Source of the DNA: Aequorivita sp.
Lineage (GTDB): Bacteria; Bacteroidota; Bacteroidia; Flavobacteriales; Flavobacteriaceae
Assembly: GCA_030690315.1 (NCBI GenBank)
Contig: JAUYGY010000042.1
Coordinates: forward strand, 22,301 to 86,300
DNA: 64,000 bases
Direction of reading: 5' to 3'
Shown in pieces: positions 18,301-29,679 of this stretch; position 1 is the stretch's first letter, and each line of letters starts with the position of its first letter. The translations under genes were made by a program, and so were the position numbers. The notes under the pieces are model-generated. The model searched no databases. It worked only from the letters and a program-made list of their open reading frames with translations, and was not told the origin of the DNA.

Positions 18301-21157
18301 TACTGTTGATGCTCCTTCTGGTTGTGGTGGTAGTTCTGGACCTTTGGCAACAGCATTGCCTGGACTCACTCTTTCAAACGCAATAGGAGGAGGAACTAAT
18401 GTTAGTTTATCTTATAATCCTATAGCAGATAGATACTACAGTGTAAATGGCGGTAGTAGTAGTGGTATGGGAATACAATGTTTTGATGGTACTTCAGGAG
18501 CTTCTATTAGCACTACTACCGCTGACTTTGATTTTAGAGGCGCATGGTGGAATCCATTACTGAACCAAGCGGAAGCAAATGGATTCAACTCTACTGGAAT
18601 AGTAAGCTTAATTTTAAGTGGCGATTGCCCTATTACAGGTTTCAATCCAGAACAAACCGGAAATCAACCCGATCCGCAGTCATGTGGAGATTTTAATTAT
18701 GATGCTAATGAAATAATTTATTATAATGCTGGTGCTATTACAAGAGTTGACAGAACAACTGGCACGACTGTAAGTACCGATATATTGTCAGGAACTCCTC
18801 CGGGTGCAACTTATAAACAATATACTGTTGGTTATACAGGTGTATCTGGGTATGAGTATATTTTATATGATAATGCTACACTATCAGCCCATTTGTATGA
18901 TTTAAGTGGAGCGTTTACTAGTTCTACTTCAGTTGGACAGACGAGTTCATTAATTGATTTTCAGTTTACCTATGAAAACGGTCAGGCATGGTTTTTTGAT
19001 GGTACTAAATGGGTTGGCTATATAATTTTTGGCGCAGCAAGCGGCACCATCGCCCAAACAGCAGGCCTACCAAGTGGAAGCACTTTCCCTGTAGGAACAA
19101 CTACAAATACTTTTGAGTATGACGATGGTGTAAACCCCGTACAAACTTGCTCTTTTGATGTAACCATAAACGACGCCGAAATACCAGTAGCTAATTGCAC
19201 AGCTCCATTCACAGTTCAATTGGATGCTAACGGAGTAGCAAGTATTATTCCTGCCGATATTAATAACGGAAGCACTGATAATTGTGGAATTGCTTCTTTA
19301 AGTATTTCTCCAAATAGCTTCACTTGTGCAGACATAGGTGCAAACAATGTTATCCTAACCGTAACCGATGTAAATGGAAATATAAGTACATGTACAACTG
19401 TTGTTACTGTGGAAGATAATGTTGCGCCAACGGCGGTTTGCCAAAACATAACTGTTCAGCTAGATGCCTCCGGAAATGTTTCCATCGTTGCAGCAGATGT
19501 TGATGGTGGCAGCACTGATGCTTGCGGAATTGCAAGTACCTCAATTGACATTACAGATTTCACTTGTGCTGATATTGGCCCTAATAATGTAACTCTAACA
19601 GTAACCGATGTAAACGGAAACACAAGCACTTGCGTAGCTGTAGTTACGGTTGAAGATGACCTTCCACCATCAATTGTTTGTCCTGCAAATATTACGGCGA
19701 ATACAGACTTAGGAATGTGCAGCGCAGCAGTAAGTTTCCCAATGGCAATAGCTTTTGATAATTGTAACGCAACCGTTTCCCAAACAGGAGGGCTTCCAAG
19801 TGGTAGTGATTTCCCCGTAGGAATAAGTACAATTGAATTTACAGCAACTGATGATGCTGGGAACACAACAGTTTGTAGCTTCACAATTACAGTTACGGAT
19901 AATGAATTGCCAACAATGGTTTGTCAAAATATTACCATCCAGTTGGATGACTTTGGCAATGCATCAATAACTGCTGCAGATGTTGATGGAGGCTCTACCG
20001 ACAATTGTGGAATTGCTAGTATATCAGTTAGTCCAAGCACTTTTGATTGTAGCGATGTTGGTGATAATCCTGTGGTACTTACAGTAACTGATATTCACGG
20101 AAATTCCAACACGTGTACAGCAATAGTAACCGTTGAGGATGTTACCCCTCCAGTTGCAGTGTGTCAAAATATAACTGTTGAATTGGATCCAGTAACTGGT
20201 ACTGTGACTATTACAGGAGCAGACGTTGACGGCGGAAGCACCGATGCCTGCGGAATTGATACCTATAGTTTGGATATTGATACTTTTGATTGTTCAGACA
20301 TTGGCGACAACACTGTAGTGCTTACCGTAACAGATGTAAACGGAAATGTTAGTACTTGTACCGCAATAGTAACCGTAGAGGACAATACTTCTCCAATACT
20401 CGTTTGCCAAGATTTCACCATTGAAATTGGAGCAAATGGAACGGCAACGCTTTTACCAAGTGATGTGATAGCCTCCAACGATGATGCCTGCGGAATACTT
20501 ACGGTAGCTGTGGACATTACGGAGTTCACCTGTGCTGATATCGGCACTCCTGTAACAGTGCAGGTTTTCAGTCAGGATAACAATGGCAATCTATCTACCT
20601 GTACGGCAACAGTAACAGCAGTCGATCTTCTTGCACCGGTACTTACTTGCCCTACAGATCAGACTGTGGATCCGGGAGCTGGTAATTTGTTCTATATAGT
20701 TCCAGATTATTTCGCAACTGGTGAAGCAACGGCAATTGATAACTGTACCGATCCCGTTACTTTAACTACGCAAAGTCCAGCTGCTGGAACTCCATTATCA
20801 GATGGTGTTTATACCATTACGCTTACTGCGGAAGATGAATATGGCAATATATCAACTTGTACTTTTGAACTTACTGTTGAAAGTATATTGGGAGTGGGCG
20901 ATAACAATGCTAATATTGGAAGCTTACAATTGTATCCAAACCCCGCCAAGAATTCAGTGATGCTTGGAAACCCACAAAGTCTTTCTCTTGAAAATCTTGC
21001 GATATTCGATTTGAGAGGAAGAATGGTAAAAACAGTCGATCTAAGAAATATGGGCACTGAAAAAGCAGTGGATGTTTCTGAAATGGCTGCCGCGACTTAC
21101 TTTGTTATTATTCAAGGTGAAAATGGACAGACAACAAAACGGCTTATTAAAGAATAA
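15335..21157 (+). CDS. Giant secreted M36 (fungalysin) metalloprotease with HYR repeats and T9SS signal
   Basis: A 1940-residue secreted protease. The signal peptide spans residues 1-20, followed by an FTP/PepSY-type propeptide. The M36 catalytic domain carries IIHEYAHG (zinc ligands H441 and H445, catalytic E442) and GEGWSDYYG (third ligand E462). A proprotein-convertase P-like domain lies near 716-878, and Cys-containing HYR/immunoglobulin-like repeats near 960-1840, several sharing VCQNITVQLD...VDGGSTDACGI...VTDVNGN wording. A type A T9SS sorting domain occupies about 1855-1940 (LYPNPAKNS...TKRLIKE). It should cross the outer membrane through T9SS and be anchored or released. The HYR units are near-identical at DNA level and could recombine. 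Confidence 0.93.
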   Translation: MKKSTLLLMALCMWAIQLTAQQKNPEKEKEAAQTAAQPSAISLQNLIKQKSDSYVITKEHTSRISGVHHVYLRQAINGLEVYGTESGVHLDKTGKVLMEHNKFLKDINATLKNSSQGITARAAITSVANQMGYKISNLQEVKSIGGKNKAAVFNKAGISSEEIPVKLMYYYREGIGTQLVWELSIAEKTSPDWWNFRVDAATGKIIDKDNWTVSCNILGDHESHVHSAGVATPFIGPMEKPAENISVSTSSMAPPPAASYRVYAMPIENPNYGTRTLVANPENLVASPFGWHDTNGDDTPEFTNTRGNNTDAYDDDNANNNPDGKYAFSPGGNLIFDFPLNTTYSAGDQSENAAITNLFYWTNIIHDVTYQYGFDEASGNFQHNNYGNGGLGNDPVNAEAQDGSGTCNANFSTPADGSRPRMQMYVCNSRDGDLDNMVIIHEYAHGISNRLSTLSGQEQMGEGWSDYYGLMLTMESGDAGPDSRGVGTWLIGEGPGGPGIRTWPYSTNFGVNPHTYDDIKTEVAPHGVGSVWAEMLWEMTWELIADHGFDPDFYNGNGGNNISLALVTEGLKLQASQPGFVDGRDAILAADMAIYGGANQCAIWDAFARRGLGFSAIQGSSASKTDGTEAFDLPPTFSSLDVIDEVCLSDGIQTGLAGGNPAGGIYSGPGVTDNGGTFTFDPSVGGPGLVTITYTVNDFCTGAPTVLTDDINVTNDPPEIICMGTGNIPMTGSQSSSPGTAIPDNNPTGVTVTMNVTENVSITDLDVNLNISHTFVGDLIVTIKSPAGTLATIIDRIGTPPGTFGCGENNIVATLDDEAIDPVEGECEPSVPTVNGSFTPNNPLSIFDGESTMGLWELTVSDNAGADTGTINSWGIDYDYEITTPVLDVTLDGTGNATVNAEDLLFSVTVDCGGYTVLAGSPLAATVSFTCSDVGLNNVLVEVTNDSGATSTCSAIVNVIGGGGGGPFTCPGDITQDNDPGICGAVITYTVDAPSGCGGSSGPLATALPGLTLSNAIGGGTNVSLSYNPIADRYYSVNGGSSSGMGIQCFDGTSGASISTTTADFDFRGAWWNPLLNQAEANGFNSTGIVSLILSGDCPITGFNPEQTGNQPDPQSCGDFNYDANEIIYYNAGAITRVDRTTGTTVSTDILSGTPPGATYKQYTVGYTGVSGYEYILYDNATLSAHLYDLSGAFTSSTSVGQTSSLIDFQFTYENGQAWFFDGTKWVGYIIFGAASGTIAQTAGLPSGSTFPVGTTTNTFEYDDGVNPVQTCSFDVTINDAEIPVANCTAPFTVQLDANGVASIIPADINNGSTDNCGIASLSISPNSFTCADIGANNVILTVTDVNGNISTCTTVVTVEDNVAPTAVCQNITVQLDASGNVSIVAADVDGGSTDACGIASTSIDITDFTCADIGPNNVTLTVTDVNGNTSTCVAVVTVEDDLPPSIVCPANITANTDLGMCSAAVSFPMAIAFDNCNATVSQTGGLPSGSDFPVGISTIEFTATDDAGNTTVCSFTITVTDNELPTMVCQNITIQLDDFGNASITAADVDGGSTDNCGIASISVSPSTFDCSDVGDNPVVLTVTDIHGNSNTCTAIVTVEDVTPPVAVCQNITVELDPVTGTVTITGADVDGGSTDACGIDTYSLDIDTFDCSDIGDNTVVLTVTDVNGNVSTCTAIVTVEDNTSPILVCQDFTIEIGANGTATLLPSDVIASNDDACGILTVAVDITEFTCADIGTPVTVQVFSQDNNGNLSTCTATVTAVDLLAPVLTCPTDQTVDPGAGNLFYIVPDYFATGEATAIDNCTDPVTLTTQSPAAGTPLSDGVYTITLTAEDEYGNISTCTFELTVESILGVGDNNANIGSLQLYPNPAKNSVMLGNPQSLSLENLAIFDLRGRMVKTVDLRNMGTEKAVDVSEMAAATYFVIIQGENGQTTKRLIKE

Positions 21158-21180
21158 GCTTTAGATTTCAATTTAAAACA

Positions 21181-21213
21181 AAACCCTTCCAATTTTGATT
21201 GGAAGGGTTTTTT
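21181..21213 (+). terminator. Terminator after the M36 protease gene
   Basis: AAACCCTTCCAAT and ATTGGAAGGGTTT pair over a TTTTG-type loop, followed by T. It also reads as a T-rich hairpin on the other strand and may serve the convergent oxidoreductase gene as well. Confidence 0.85.
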
Positions 21214-21243
21214 ATTAAAATTGTTTAAGTAATTTAAAACATC

Positions 21244-22185
21244 TTAAAAATTGGAGACGTCTTTTTTAGCAATTTCAAATTCCTCAATCATATCTTTTAG
21301 AATTTGGGCTGCTGGTTTAATATTGTGAATAAGCCCAGCTATTTGACCAATTTCCAGTTCTCCTTCTTCTAAATCGCCTTCAAACATACCGTGTTTTGCA
21401 CGTGCACGCCCCAAGTGTTTTAAAAGATCTTCCTTGGTAGGATTGGTAGTATAAAGTTGCATAACGCTCTCAAAAAATTTGTTTTTCAGCATTCGTACGG
21501 GTGCCAATTCTTTCAAAGTAAGATGTGTATCACCTTCTTTGGCATCAACTACCATTTGTTTGAAAGCTTGATGCGATGAGGCTTCATTTGAAGCTACAAA
21601 ACGGCTTCCCACCTGTACGCCGTCTGCACCCAAAACCATTGCTGCAAGCATCCCGCGACCCGTTGCAATTCCGCCAGCGGCAATCAATGGAATTTTTAGC
21701 TGTTCCTTTACCATAGGGATTAAAGTAAATGTTGTGGTTTCTTCGCGACCATTATGCCCGCCAGCTTCAAAACCTTCAGCAACCACAGCATCAACGCCTG
21801 CTTCTTGTGCTTTTAAGGCAAATTTTACGCTGCTCACTACGTGAACAACGGTAATTCCGTTCTCCTTCAGTTTTGATGTATATGTTTTGGGATTTCCCGC
21901 TGAGGTGAAAACAATTTTTACGCCTTCTTCAATTATGATATCGATAATTTTATCAATATCGGGATATAACATCGGCACATTAACGCCAAAAGGCTTATTG
22001 GTAGCTTGCTTACATTTCAAAATATGTTCCCGAAGAATTTCCGGATACATAGAGCCCGCGCCCAAAAGTCCTAAACCACCAGAATTGGAAACAGCGGAGG
22101 CTAATCGCCAACCGCTGTTCCAAATCATTCCAGCTTGAATAATGGGATATTGAATATTAAAAAGTTCGGTAACCCGGTTTTGCAC
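21244..22185 (-). CDS. Nitronate monooxygenase/FabK-like flavin oxidoreductase
   Basis: A 313-residue TIM-barrel FMN enzyme of the 2-nitropropane dioxygenase family. Motifs are QYPIIQAGMIWNSGWRLASAVSNSGGLGLLGAGSM at the N-terminus, VVAEGFEAGGHNGREETTTF with the catalytic-type His, and IAAGGIATGRGMLAAMVLGADGVQVGSRF for phosphate binding. It could be a nitronate monooxygenase or an enoyl-ACP reductase II; sequence alone does not separate them. Its GTG start shares one base with the TAG stop of the upstream subtilase (TAGTG), so the two are probably translationally coupled. Confidence 0.88.
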   Translation of the reverse strand: MQNRVTELFNIQYPIIQAGMIWNSGWRLASAVSNSGGLGLLGAGSMYPEILREHILKCKQATNKPFGVNVPMLYPDIDKIIDIIIEEGVKIVFTSAGNPKTYTSKLKENGITVVHVVSSVKFALKAQEAGVDAVVAEGFEAGGHNGREETTTFTLIPMVKEQLKIPLIAAGGIATGRGMLAAMVLGADGVQVGSRFVASNEASSHQAFKQMVVDAKEGDTHLTLKELAPVRMLKNKFFESVMQLYTTNPTKEDLLKHLGRARAKHGMFEGDLEEGELEIGQIAGLIHNIKPAAQILKDMIEEFEIAKKDVSNF

Positions 22186-23813
22186 TACTCCTTAATAATT
22201 TTATAACTTGTTGTTTTGTAATTTGAAGTGATTGATGCAATATACATTCCCGAGGAAAGACCAGAAACATCAACACTATTTTTCAGGGTATTGATATTTG
22301 TTTGAAGAATTTTTTCACCCAAAACATTATAAAGTGCAAACTCAGCATTTTCAGCAGCTGCAGGGAAAGAAATATTTATCTGCGTAGTTACTGGGTTTGG
22401 GTACAATGCAAAGTTGTTTGTCTGAAGTTGATCTTCTACACCCAAAAGAAGTAAAGCATCTAAAGCATCCCCAAAATTTGGAATGCCATAGCCATATTGA
22501 TCAGTGGGGTTGTTAAATCTATCAGCAGATTCGCGAATGGTCTGCATTACCACATCATTTTTCAAATGGGGAACCGCTGACCATAAAGAAGCGACTGCGC
22601 CTGCTGTAATTGGGGAGCTAAAAGAAGTTCCACTTGCGGTAGTTACATTTCCGTTTTGGCTTACTATAGCTGCATCGAGCCCTTTGGCCATTACGTCTGG
22701 CTTTATAACGCCTGCTGCATTTGGTCCGCGTGAACTGAAAGATACATAATTCTCATTGGCATCAACCGCGCCGATGGTAAATGAACCATGTGCATCTGCA
22801 GGGGTTGCTACTTTTCCAAAATCATTCCCTTGATTTCCGGCAGAGGTAACATTTATCATACCTTTATCAAAACCTGCATTAGAGCCACGGGCTGCAATGG
22901 TGGTTAGTCCATCCAAATCTGTATAATTGTGGTCAAAGCTTGAATTGTCAAAAGCTTGGTAGCCTAAAGAAGTATTTGTAACATAAACGCCCAAACTATC
23001 TGCGCGTTCCAAAGCTTCAACCCAATAGGCTTCTTCCGCAGGAGTTTCGCTATTGTCATCTTCTGTAACATATAGGTAATAAGATGCACCTGGAGCAGTA
23101 CCCACAAATTGGCCATCTAAAAATCCCGCCGCGTCGCTGAAAGTATTTGCTCCGTGACTTCCAGTCCCGTTTGGATTTTCTACACGGGCCACAAAATCAT
23201 ACCAGCCCAAAAGCCTTCCCTCATTTCTAAGGTCTGCATAAGCAGGATTGCTCAACACATTTGGATAGCCATTATCCATAAAAGCCACTATTATATCTTC
23301 GCCTATGTAATCATTTTCGTGTAGATAATCTACATTTATCATTTCCGTTTGATTGGTGGCGCTACCATAGTTATAAATCGGCCTTGATTGGTTTTCAATT
23401 TCAAACTTGTTGGGAGTAAATTCTCTACCCGCAGTAGGTCTGTTCAAGGTTTTGTCGGCAAATTCTACATCGGTTACAAACGTAAGATTTAAAAGATTGT
23501 TGATGTTAGTTTCGGTACCACGCACATAAACGGCATTCATCCATTTTGATTTGGCAAGAACTGAAATTCCTGTTGCCGCATCAATAGCAGCTTTGTAAGT
23601 TTCATTTAACGGCACATCGCGAGCATCAATCACTATGCCCTGTGCATTTTTTCTATTTAGGGCAGGTTGTGTCAAAATCGTAATTGGATTTGCCAGCGCA
23701 GCACTAACTGTAGCAGGATCTTTCGCTTCAAAAAACACTAAGGCATCCTCTGTCTGCGCAAAACTAAGGGTGGAAATAAAGACAATAAATAATAGGGATA
23801 ATTTTTTCATCAT
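22185..23813 (-). CDS. Secreted subtilisin-like serine protease (S8) with T9SS sorting domain
   Basis: From the ATG at 23813 (or 23810) the protein is 542 residues with a clean signal peptide (LSLLFIVFISTLSFAQ). The catalytic triad is visible at D180 (AFMDNGYPN), H220 (GSHGANTF) and S397 (SGTSFSSP), with oxyanion N327 (SAGNQGN). An I9-like propeptide precedes it. The C-terminus is a type A T9SS sorting domain (LYPNPVTTQ...TTSYKIIKE). A longer frame to 23867 would overlap mnmA and lacks a signal peptide at its start. It precedes the nitronate monooxygenase with a one-base overlap. Confidence 0.93.
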   Translation of the reverse strand: MMKKLSLLFIVFISTLSFAQTEDALVFFEAKDPATVSAALANPITILTQPALNRKNAQGIVIDARDVPLNETYKAAIDAATGISVLAKSKWMNAVYVRGTETNINNLLNLTFVTDVEFADKTLNRPTAGREFTPNKFEIENQSRPIYNYGSATNQTEMINVDYLHENDYIGEDIIVAFMDNGYPNVLSNPAYADLRNEGRLLGWYDFVARVENPNGTGSHGANTFSDAAGFLDGQFVGTAPGASYYLYVTEDDNSETPAEEAYWVEALERADSLGVYVTNTSLGYQAFDNSSFDHNYTDLDGLTTIAARGSNAGFDKGMINVTSAGNQGNDFGKVATPADAHGSFTIGAVDANENYVSFSSRGPNAAGVIKPDVMAKGLDAAIVSQNGNVTTASGTSFSSPITAGAVASLWSAVPHLKNDVVMQTIRESADRFNNPTDQYGYGIPNFGDALDALLLLGVEDQLQTNNFALYPNPVTTQINISFPAAAENAEFALYNVLGEKILQTNINTLKNSVDVSGLSSGMYIASITSNYKTTSYKIIKE

Positions 23814-23821
23814 AGATTTTT

Positions 23822-25012
23822 TTAAGAGATAACGCCACTTCCCAAAAGTTCGGGACCATTGTACCACGCTACAAACTGGCCTTCGGTTATGGCTGATTGT
23901 GGTTTGTCAAATATAATATAAAGTCCCGAAAATGCGCGATGTAATGTTGCTTTTTCCAAAGGTTGTCTGTACCGGATGCGCGCCATTACTTCCATTTTTT
24001 CTTCTTCCGCAAGTTTTAGGTCTTCACGGATCCAATGGATTTCCTCATTTTTCACGAAAAGTCCACGTCCATACAAGCCCGGATGTTCTTTTCCTTGGCC
24101 GGTATATATTATGTTTTCGTCAACATCGGTAGCAATTACGAAAAGAGGTTCCTTGGTGCCGCCAACGGACAAACCTTTGCGCTGTCCCCGCGTAAAATAG
24201 TGCGCTCCATGGTGAATGCCCACTTGCTTGCCATCTACTTTTGTGTATTTTCTTTTGGTAGAAAGATATTTGAATTTTTCCTCTTCAGAAGAAAAATCCG
24301 GCTGTGTTCTTTTGTATTCTGAAAAGCTTGCGGGTACCTCAACAATCACCCCGTCCTTTGGCGCCAGTTTTTGCTGAAGAAATTCAGGCAACCTCACTTT
24401 TCCGATGAAACACAATCCCTGCGAATCCCTTTTTTCAGCGGTAATAAGGTTTTGTTCCGAAGCTATTTTTCTAACTTCAGGTTTTAAAAGTTCGCCAATA
24501 GGGAATAGGGTTTTTGAAAGTTGTTCCTGCGAAAGTTGGCAAAGAAAATAAGATTGGTCTTTGTTTGGGTCCTTTCCGGCGAGTAATTGGTAGATTTCTT
24601 TGCCGTCCTTTTCAAAAGAATCCTTTCTGCAATAATGACCAGTTGCCACAAAATCGGCTCCCAAACTTAGGGCGATTTTCATAAAAACATCAAATTTTAT
24701 CTCGCGGTTGCAAAGCACGTCTGGATTTGGAGTACGGCCCATTTGGTATTCGCGAAACATATAATCTACAATTCGCTCTTTATATTCTTCGCTTAAATCT
24801 ACTGTTTGGAATGGGATGCCTAATTTTTCAGCTACGAGCATTGCATCATTGCTATCTTCCAGCCACGGGCATTCGTCGGAAATGGTTACGGAATCATCGT
24901 GCCAATTCTTCATAAAAAGACCAATAACATCGTATCCCTGCTCTTTTAAAAGAAAGGCCGCAACGCTGGAATCAACTCCACCACTGAGTCCGACAACTAC
25001 TCGTTTTTTCAT
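23822..25012 (-). CDS. mnmA: tRNA-specific 2-thiouridylase
   Basis: Makes 2-thiouridine at wobble U34 of Lys, Glu and Gln tRNAs using sulfur relayed from a persulfide donor. The PP-loop [16 protein letters not shown] is at residues 7-22; the two catalytic cysteines are C101 ([12 protein letters not shown]) and C201 (QGLCFIGK). At 396 residues it is slightly longer than E. coli MnmA and carries a lysine-rich insert around residues 215-250, typical of Bacteroidota. Promoter -7 TATCTTTG lies at 25073-25066. Confidence 0.96.
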   Translation of the reverse strand: MKKRVVVGLSGGVDSSVAAFLLKEQGYDVIGLFMKNWHDDSVTISDECPWLEDSNDAMLVAEKLGIPFQTVDLSEEYKERIVDYMFREYQMGRTPNPDVLCNREIKFDVFMKIALSLGADFVATGHYCRKDSFEKDGKEIYQLLAGKDPNKDQSYFLCQLSQEQLSKTLFPIGELLKPEVRKIASEQNLITAEKRDSQGLCFIGKVRLPEFLQQKLAPKDGVIVEVPASFSEYKRTQPDFSSEEEKFKYLSTKRKYTKVDGKQVGIHHGAHYFTRGQRKGLSVGGTKEPLFVIATDVDENIIYTGQGKEHPGLYGRGLFVKNEEIHWIREDLKLAEEEKMEVMARIRYRQPLEKATLHRAFSGLYIIFDKPQSAITEGQFVAWYNGPELLGSGVIS

Positions 25013-25065
25013 AAAAAATTATATGTGTAAATCTTCGCCATAAATAGCCTCGGTTTACGAAGGTG

Positions 25066-25073
25066 CAAAGATA
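25066..25073 (-). promoter_or_regulatory. mnmA promoter -7 element
   Basis: TATCTTTG on the minus strand, with a TTTG 21 bases upstream; about 53 bases before the ATG. Confidence 0.55.
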
Positions 25074-25136
25074 CAGATTGAAAGCACCAAATAACAAATT
25101 TGTGATTTATGATTTGGAATTTGTGATTTTAAAAGT

Positions 25137-25829
25137 TTATTTGTCTGGTTTTGGATAGGTTTCTTCCAAAACCACTTTGCCGTCTTTGTAGTATTTCCAA
25201 AGTCCGTGTTTTTTTCCGTCTTTGTAAAAACCTTCAATTACAATATTGCCAAAAGCGTCATAATGCAAAGCAGCGCCTTGAAGTTCATCGTCTCTATAAA
25301 GCAATTTTTTTAGAAGAATCCCTTCGGGAGAGTAATAATTATCTTCGCCTTCCTTAAGACCGTTTTTATAATTTATTTCTTCGGTAACTTTTCCGTTGGG
25401 GTAGTAGGTTATCACTTTTCCGTCCAATTTCCCGTTGGTGTAGCTTTCCCGCGTCATTACATCCTTGGATTTTTCGTGGTAATAAACCCATTCGCCAATG
25501 CGGTCTTTGTCTTTCATTTTTCCTTCGCTCACCAATTTGCCTTTGATGGTGAAATACTTCACTTCCGCAATATCATCCTTGTCATTAAAAAGTTTGGTAA
25601 CAGTGGGTTTGTCTTTGCATTCCAGACAATAAAATTTGAATTCGCCCACCTCTTTTCCGTGCTCAAAAGTGCCTTCGTAACGGAGCTGTGTGGAGCCTTC
25701 GTATGTTTTTTTCCAAACTCCGTGGCGTTTTCCTTGCGCATCCATTTGGTTAATTCCACTTTGTGAAAAAACATGGACGGAGCCGAAAATTATTCCGAAA
25801 AAGAAAAAGATTAAAGCAGTTTTTTTCAT
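25137..25829 (-). CDS. YwqK-type antitoxin-repeat (MORN-like) secreted protein
   Basis: A 230-residue protein with a signal peptide (ALIFFFFGIIFGSVHVFSQ) and at least six short repeats of the form G-x-x-x-G-x-W-x-Y-Y-x-x-G-K (for example NGKLDGKVITYYPNGKVTEE, KDGKKHGLWKYYKDGKVVLEE). These are the YwqK/MORN_2 repeats common in Bacteroidota envelope proteins. Despite the family nickname there is no toxin gene next to it. It probably sits in the periplasm or outer membrane; the ligand is unknown. A heptamer-type AT-rich array (25097-25130) separates it from mnmA. Confidence 0.8.
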   Translation of the reverse strand: MKKTALIFFFFGIIFGSVHVFSQSGINQMDAQGKRHGVWKKTYEGSTQLRYEGTFEHGKEVGEFKFYCLECKDKPTVTKLFNDKDDIAEVKYFTIKGKLVSEGKMKDKDRIGEWVYYHEKSKDVMTRESYTNGKLDGKVITYYPNGKVTEEINYKNGLKEGEDNYYSPEGILLKKLLYRDDELQGAALHYDAFGNIVIEGFYKDGKKHGLWKYYKDGKVVLEETYPKPDK

Positions 25830-25969
25830 TGTTCTATTTATACTTTCTTAGAAGTAAACGGAGAAGTTCGCGTTCTATTATCAGTAATTTTATTAACTGG
25901 AAGGATTTTCCTCTTTCACTTTGAATTGCTTCAGCGGACAAATTAAACCCTTCCGTAGTTAGATAGGTT

Positions 25970-27856
25970 TTATCGTTTACCGCTTTTTTTCTGTTGCTCG
26001 GCCTGTTCCATCATTTCAGACATTTTTCGTTGAAACTTGTTCTGCTTTCTGGGTGTGGCTTTTTTTACCTGTATTTTTGCGTGAATTTTTTCTTCATCGA
26101 GAATAAAATGCTTGATAACGAGCATAATTCCAATAGTAATCAGGTTCGAAATAAAGTAATAGAGCGAAAGCCCACTTGCGTAATTGTTGAAGAAAACCAA
26201 CATAAACAAAGGCGAAAGATACATCAGGAATTTCATGTTTGGCATTCCCGGTTGTTGCTGTTGCTGCATAGTTGCGCCCATAGTCATCATCATATAAACG
26301 AAGATGGCAATGGAAGCCAAAATTGGGAACAAACTAACATGATCTCCATAAAACGGAATGTGGAATGGAAGCTCTGCAATGGTGTCATAACTGGAAAGGT
26401 CATCCGCCCAAAGGAAACTTTTCTGGCGCAAATCAAAAGCCGAAGGGAAAAAGGTAAAGAGCGCATAAAACACTGGAATCTGAAGTAGAGCGGGCAAACA
26501 TCCTTTCAGCGGACTCGCGCCAGCCGAGGTTTGCAGCTTCATGGTTTCTTGCTGTATTTTTAGTTTGTTGTCTTTATACTTTTCCTTGATCTCATCCATT
26601 TCAGGTTTTAAAACCTTCATTTTCGCTTGGGCCAAATATTGTTTATACTGAACGGGTGATAACAGCAGTTTTATTAAAATGGTTAAAACAATAATTGCAA
26701 TTCCTGCAGGTAAAAAATCGGTTAGCAAAGCAAAAACTGGAATGATAATATATTTGTTTATAACTCCAAAAATTCCCCAGCCAAGCGGCATTGCTTCATC
26801 CAGATTACGGTCATATTTTTTGAAAATCTGATAGTCTGAAGGGCCATAATACATATTCATATTATACGCCAAAGCACCACTTTTGGGTTCCAAAAGCATT
26901 TTTGCGCCGTACTGTTTTGTGAACGTTGTATCCACTTCTTCATCTATCACAAAATCAATGGAGGTTAGCTTCACTTCTTTGAATGGAGTGTCCGTAAGCA
27001 ACATAGAGCTGAAGAAATGCTGGCGGAAGTTCATCCAGGTAACGTCCTTTTCCAATTCATCATCTTCACCAGTGGGCGAAAGTTTGGAATGTTTTTCATC
27101 GTCATATTCATAGGTCAAACGCGAATAGCGGTTTTCATACGAAATACTTTTTGCGTGGCGATATCCTTTCAGCTGCCAATCTAAATACATTGGTTGTGAA
27201 GTATTTATTATACCATCCAGCCCTTGGCTATTTATGCTAAAATCCAGCATATATTCCCCCGGATGAAGCGAGTATTTATACTCTATAAACCCGGTTTCTG
27301 AAGTTTTAAGTTTCATGGAAAGCACTTGGTCCTCGCCATTTTTGCTTAAGGTAGGTTGAAAATATAAATCCTTGGAATTCAAGTTTCTATTTTCAGCCGA
27401 AAACTGAAGGTCTAAAGATGCACTCCCATCCTTTATTAAATAGATTGGGACCGAATCATATTTATGGAAATCCTTTAAAAGCGCTTCGGTAATATAACCT
27501 CCTTTATTGCTTATTTTCAATGAAAGAACGTCATTCTCCAAAACGGTAATGCCATCAGTTGCTGAAGGCAGCGTGCCCGAATATGCAAAAGAACCCAATT
27601 TGTTTTTCAACTGTTCCAAAGCTAAGGAATCGCTTGGGTTGTTAACATTCATGGAGTCTGAAGTGGCTTGCGCCAAAGTGATTTCTTGCTTGCCTTTTTC
27701 GGCTTCGGCATTTTCTTTTGCTGCCGCTTCGGTTTTTGCCTTTTCCGCTTGAAGTTCTTCCTCGGTGGGTTTATTCATATAAAGCATCCATACGAGGATT
27801 CCACCGATTAATAAAAAGCCAATGAGTGAGTTAAGGTCGAATTTCTTTTTTTCCAT
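25970..27856 (-). CDS. yidC: Membrane protein insertase YidC
   Basis: Inserts proteins into the inner membrane alone or with SecYEG. At 628 residues it has the Gram-negative layout: an N-terminal membrane anchor (LIGFLLIGGILVWMLYM), a large periplasmic beta-sandwich of about 300 residues, then the conserved five-helix insertase core (LLSPVQYKQYLAQAKMKVLKPEM, SPLKGCLPALLQIPVFYALFTFF) and a basic cytoplasmic tail (KQNKFQRKMSEMMEQAEQQKKSGKR). It lies just downstream of pyrG on the same strand with a 100-base gap. Confidence 0.97.
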   Translation of the reverse strand: MEKKKFDLNSLIGFLLIGGILVWMLYMNKPTEEELQAEKAKTEAAAKENAEAEKGKQEITLAQATSDSMNVNNPSDSLALEQLKNKLGSFAYSGTLPSATDGITVLENDVLSLKISNKGGYITEALLKDFHKYDSVPIYLIKDGSASLDLQFSAENRNLNSKDLYFQPTLSKNGEDQVLSMKLKTSETGFIEYKYSLHPGEYMLDFSINSQGLDGIINTSQPMYLDWQLKGYRHAKSISYENRYSRLTYEYDDEKHSKLSPTGEDDELEKDVTWMNFRQHFFSSMLLTDTPFKEVKLTSIDFVIDEEVDTTFTKQYGAKMLLEPKSGALAYNMNMYYGPSDYQIFKKYDRNLDEAMPLGWGIFGVINKYIIIPVFALLTDFLPAGIAIIVLTILIKLLLSPVQYKQYLAQAKMKVLKPEMDEIKEKYKDNKLKIQQETMKLQTSAGASPLKGCLPALLQIPVFYALFTFFPSAFDLRQKSFLWADDLSSYDTIAELPFHIPFYGDHVSLFPILASIAIFVYMMMTMGATMQQQQQPGMPNMKFLMYLSPLFMLVFFNNYASGLSLYYFISNLITIGIMLVIKHFILDEEKIHAKIQVKKATPRKQNKFQRKMSEMMEQAEQQKKSGKR

Positions 27857-27957
27857 CTTTTATTTCTTCTTTTGAAATAATTCAAAAGTGTGTGTTATCA
27901 TTAAGTTGAGGTGGCAGGGCAATAATCCCGCCTTTTTGTTTATTCGGTCAAATTGTC

Positions 27958-29622
<1,665 letters not shown>

Positions 29623-29679
29623 TTATTATGGAAAGGAAAGGGATAAAATTTAAAAAGTGGGGTAGAGAAAAAAGGGAGA

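Noticed and set aside
25137..25829. A toxin-antitoxin locus based on the YwqK antitoxin name
   Set aside because: The protein is a secreted repeat protein and no toxin gene is adjacent; the family label is historical.
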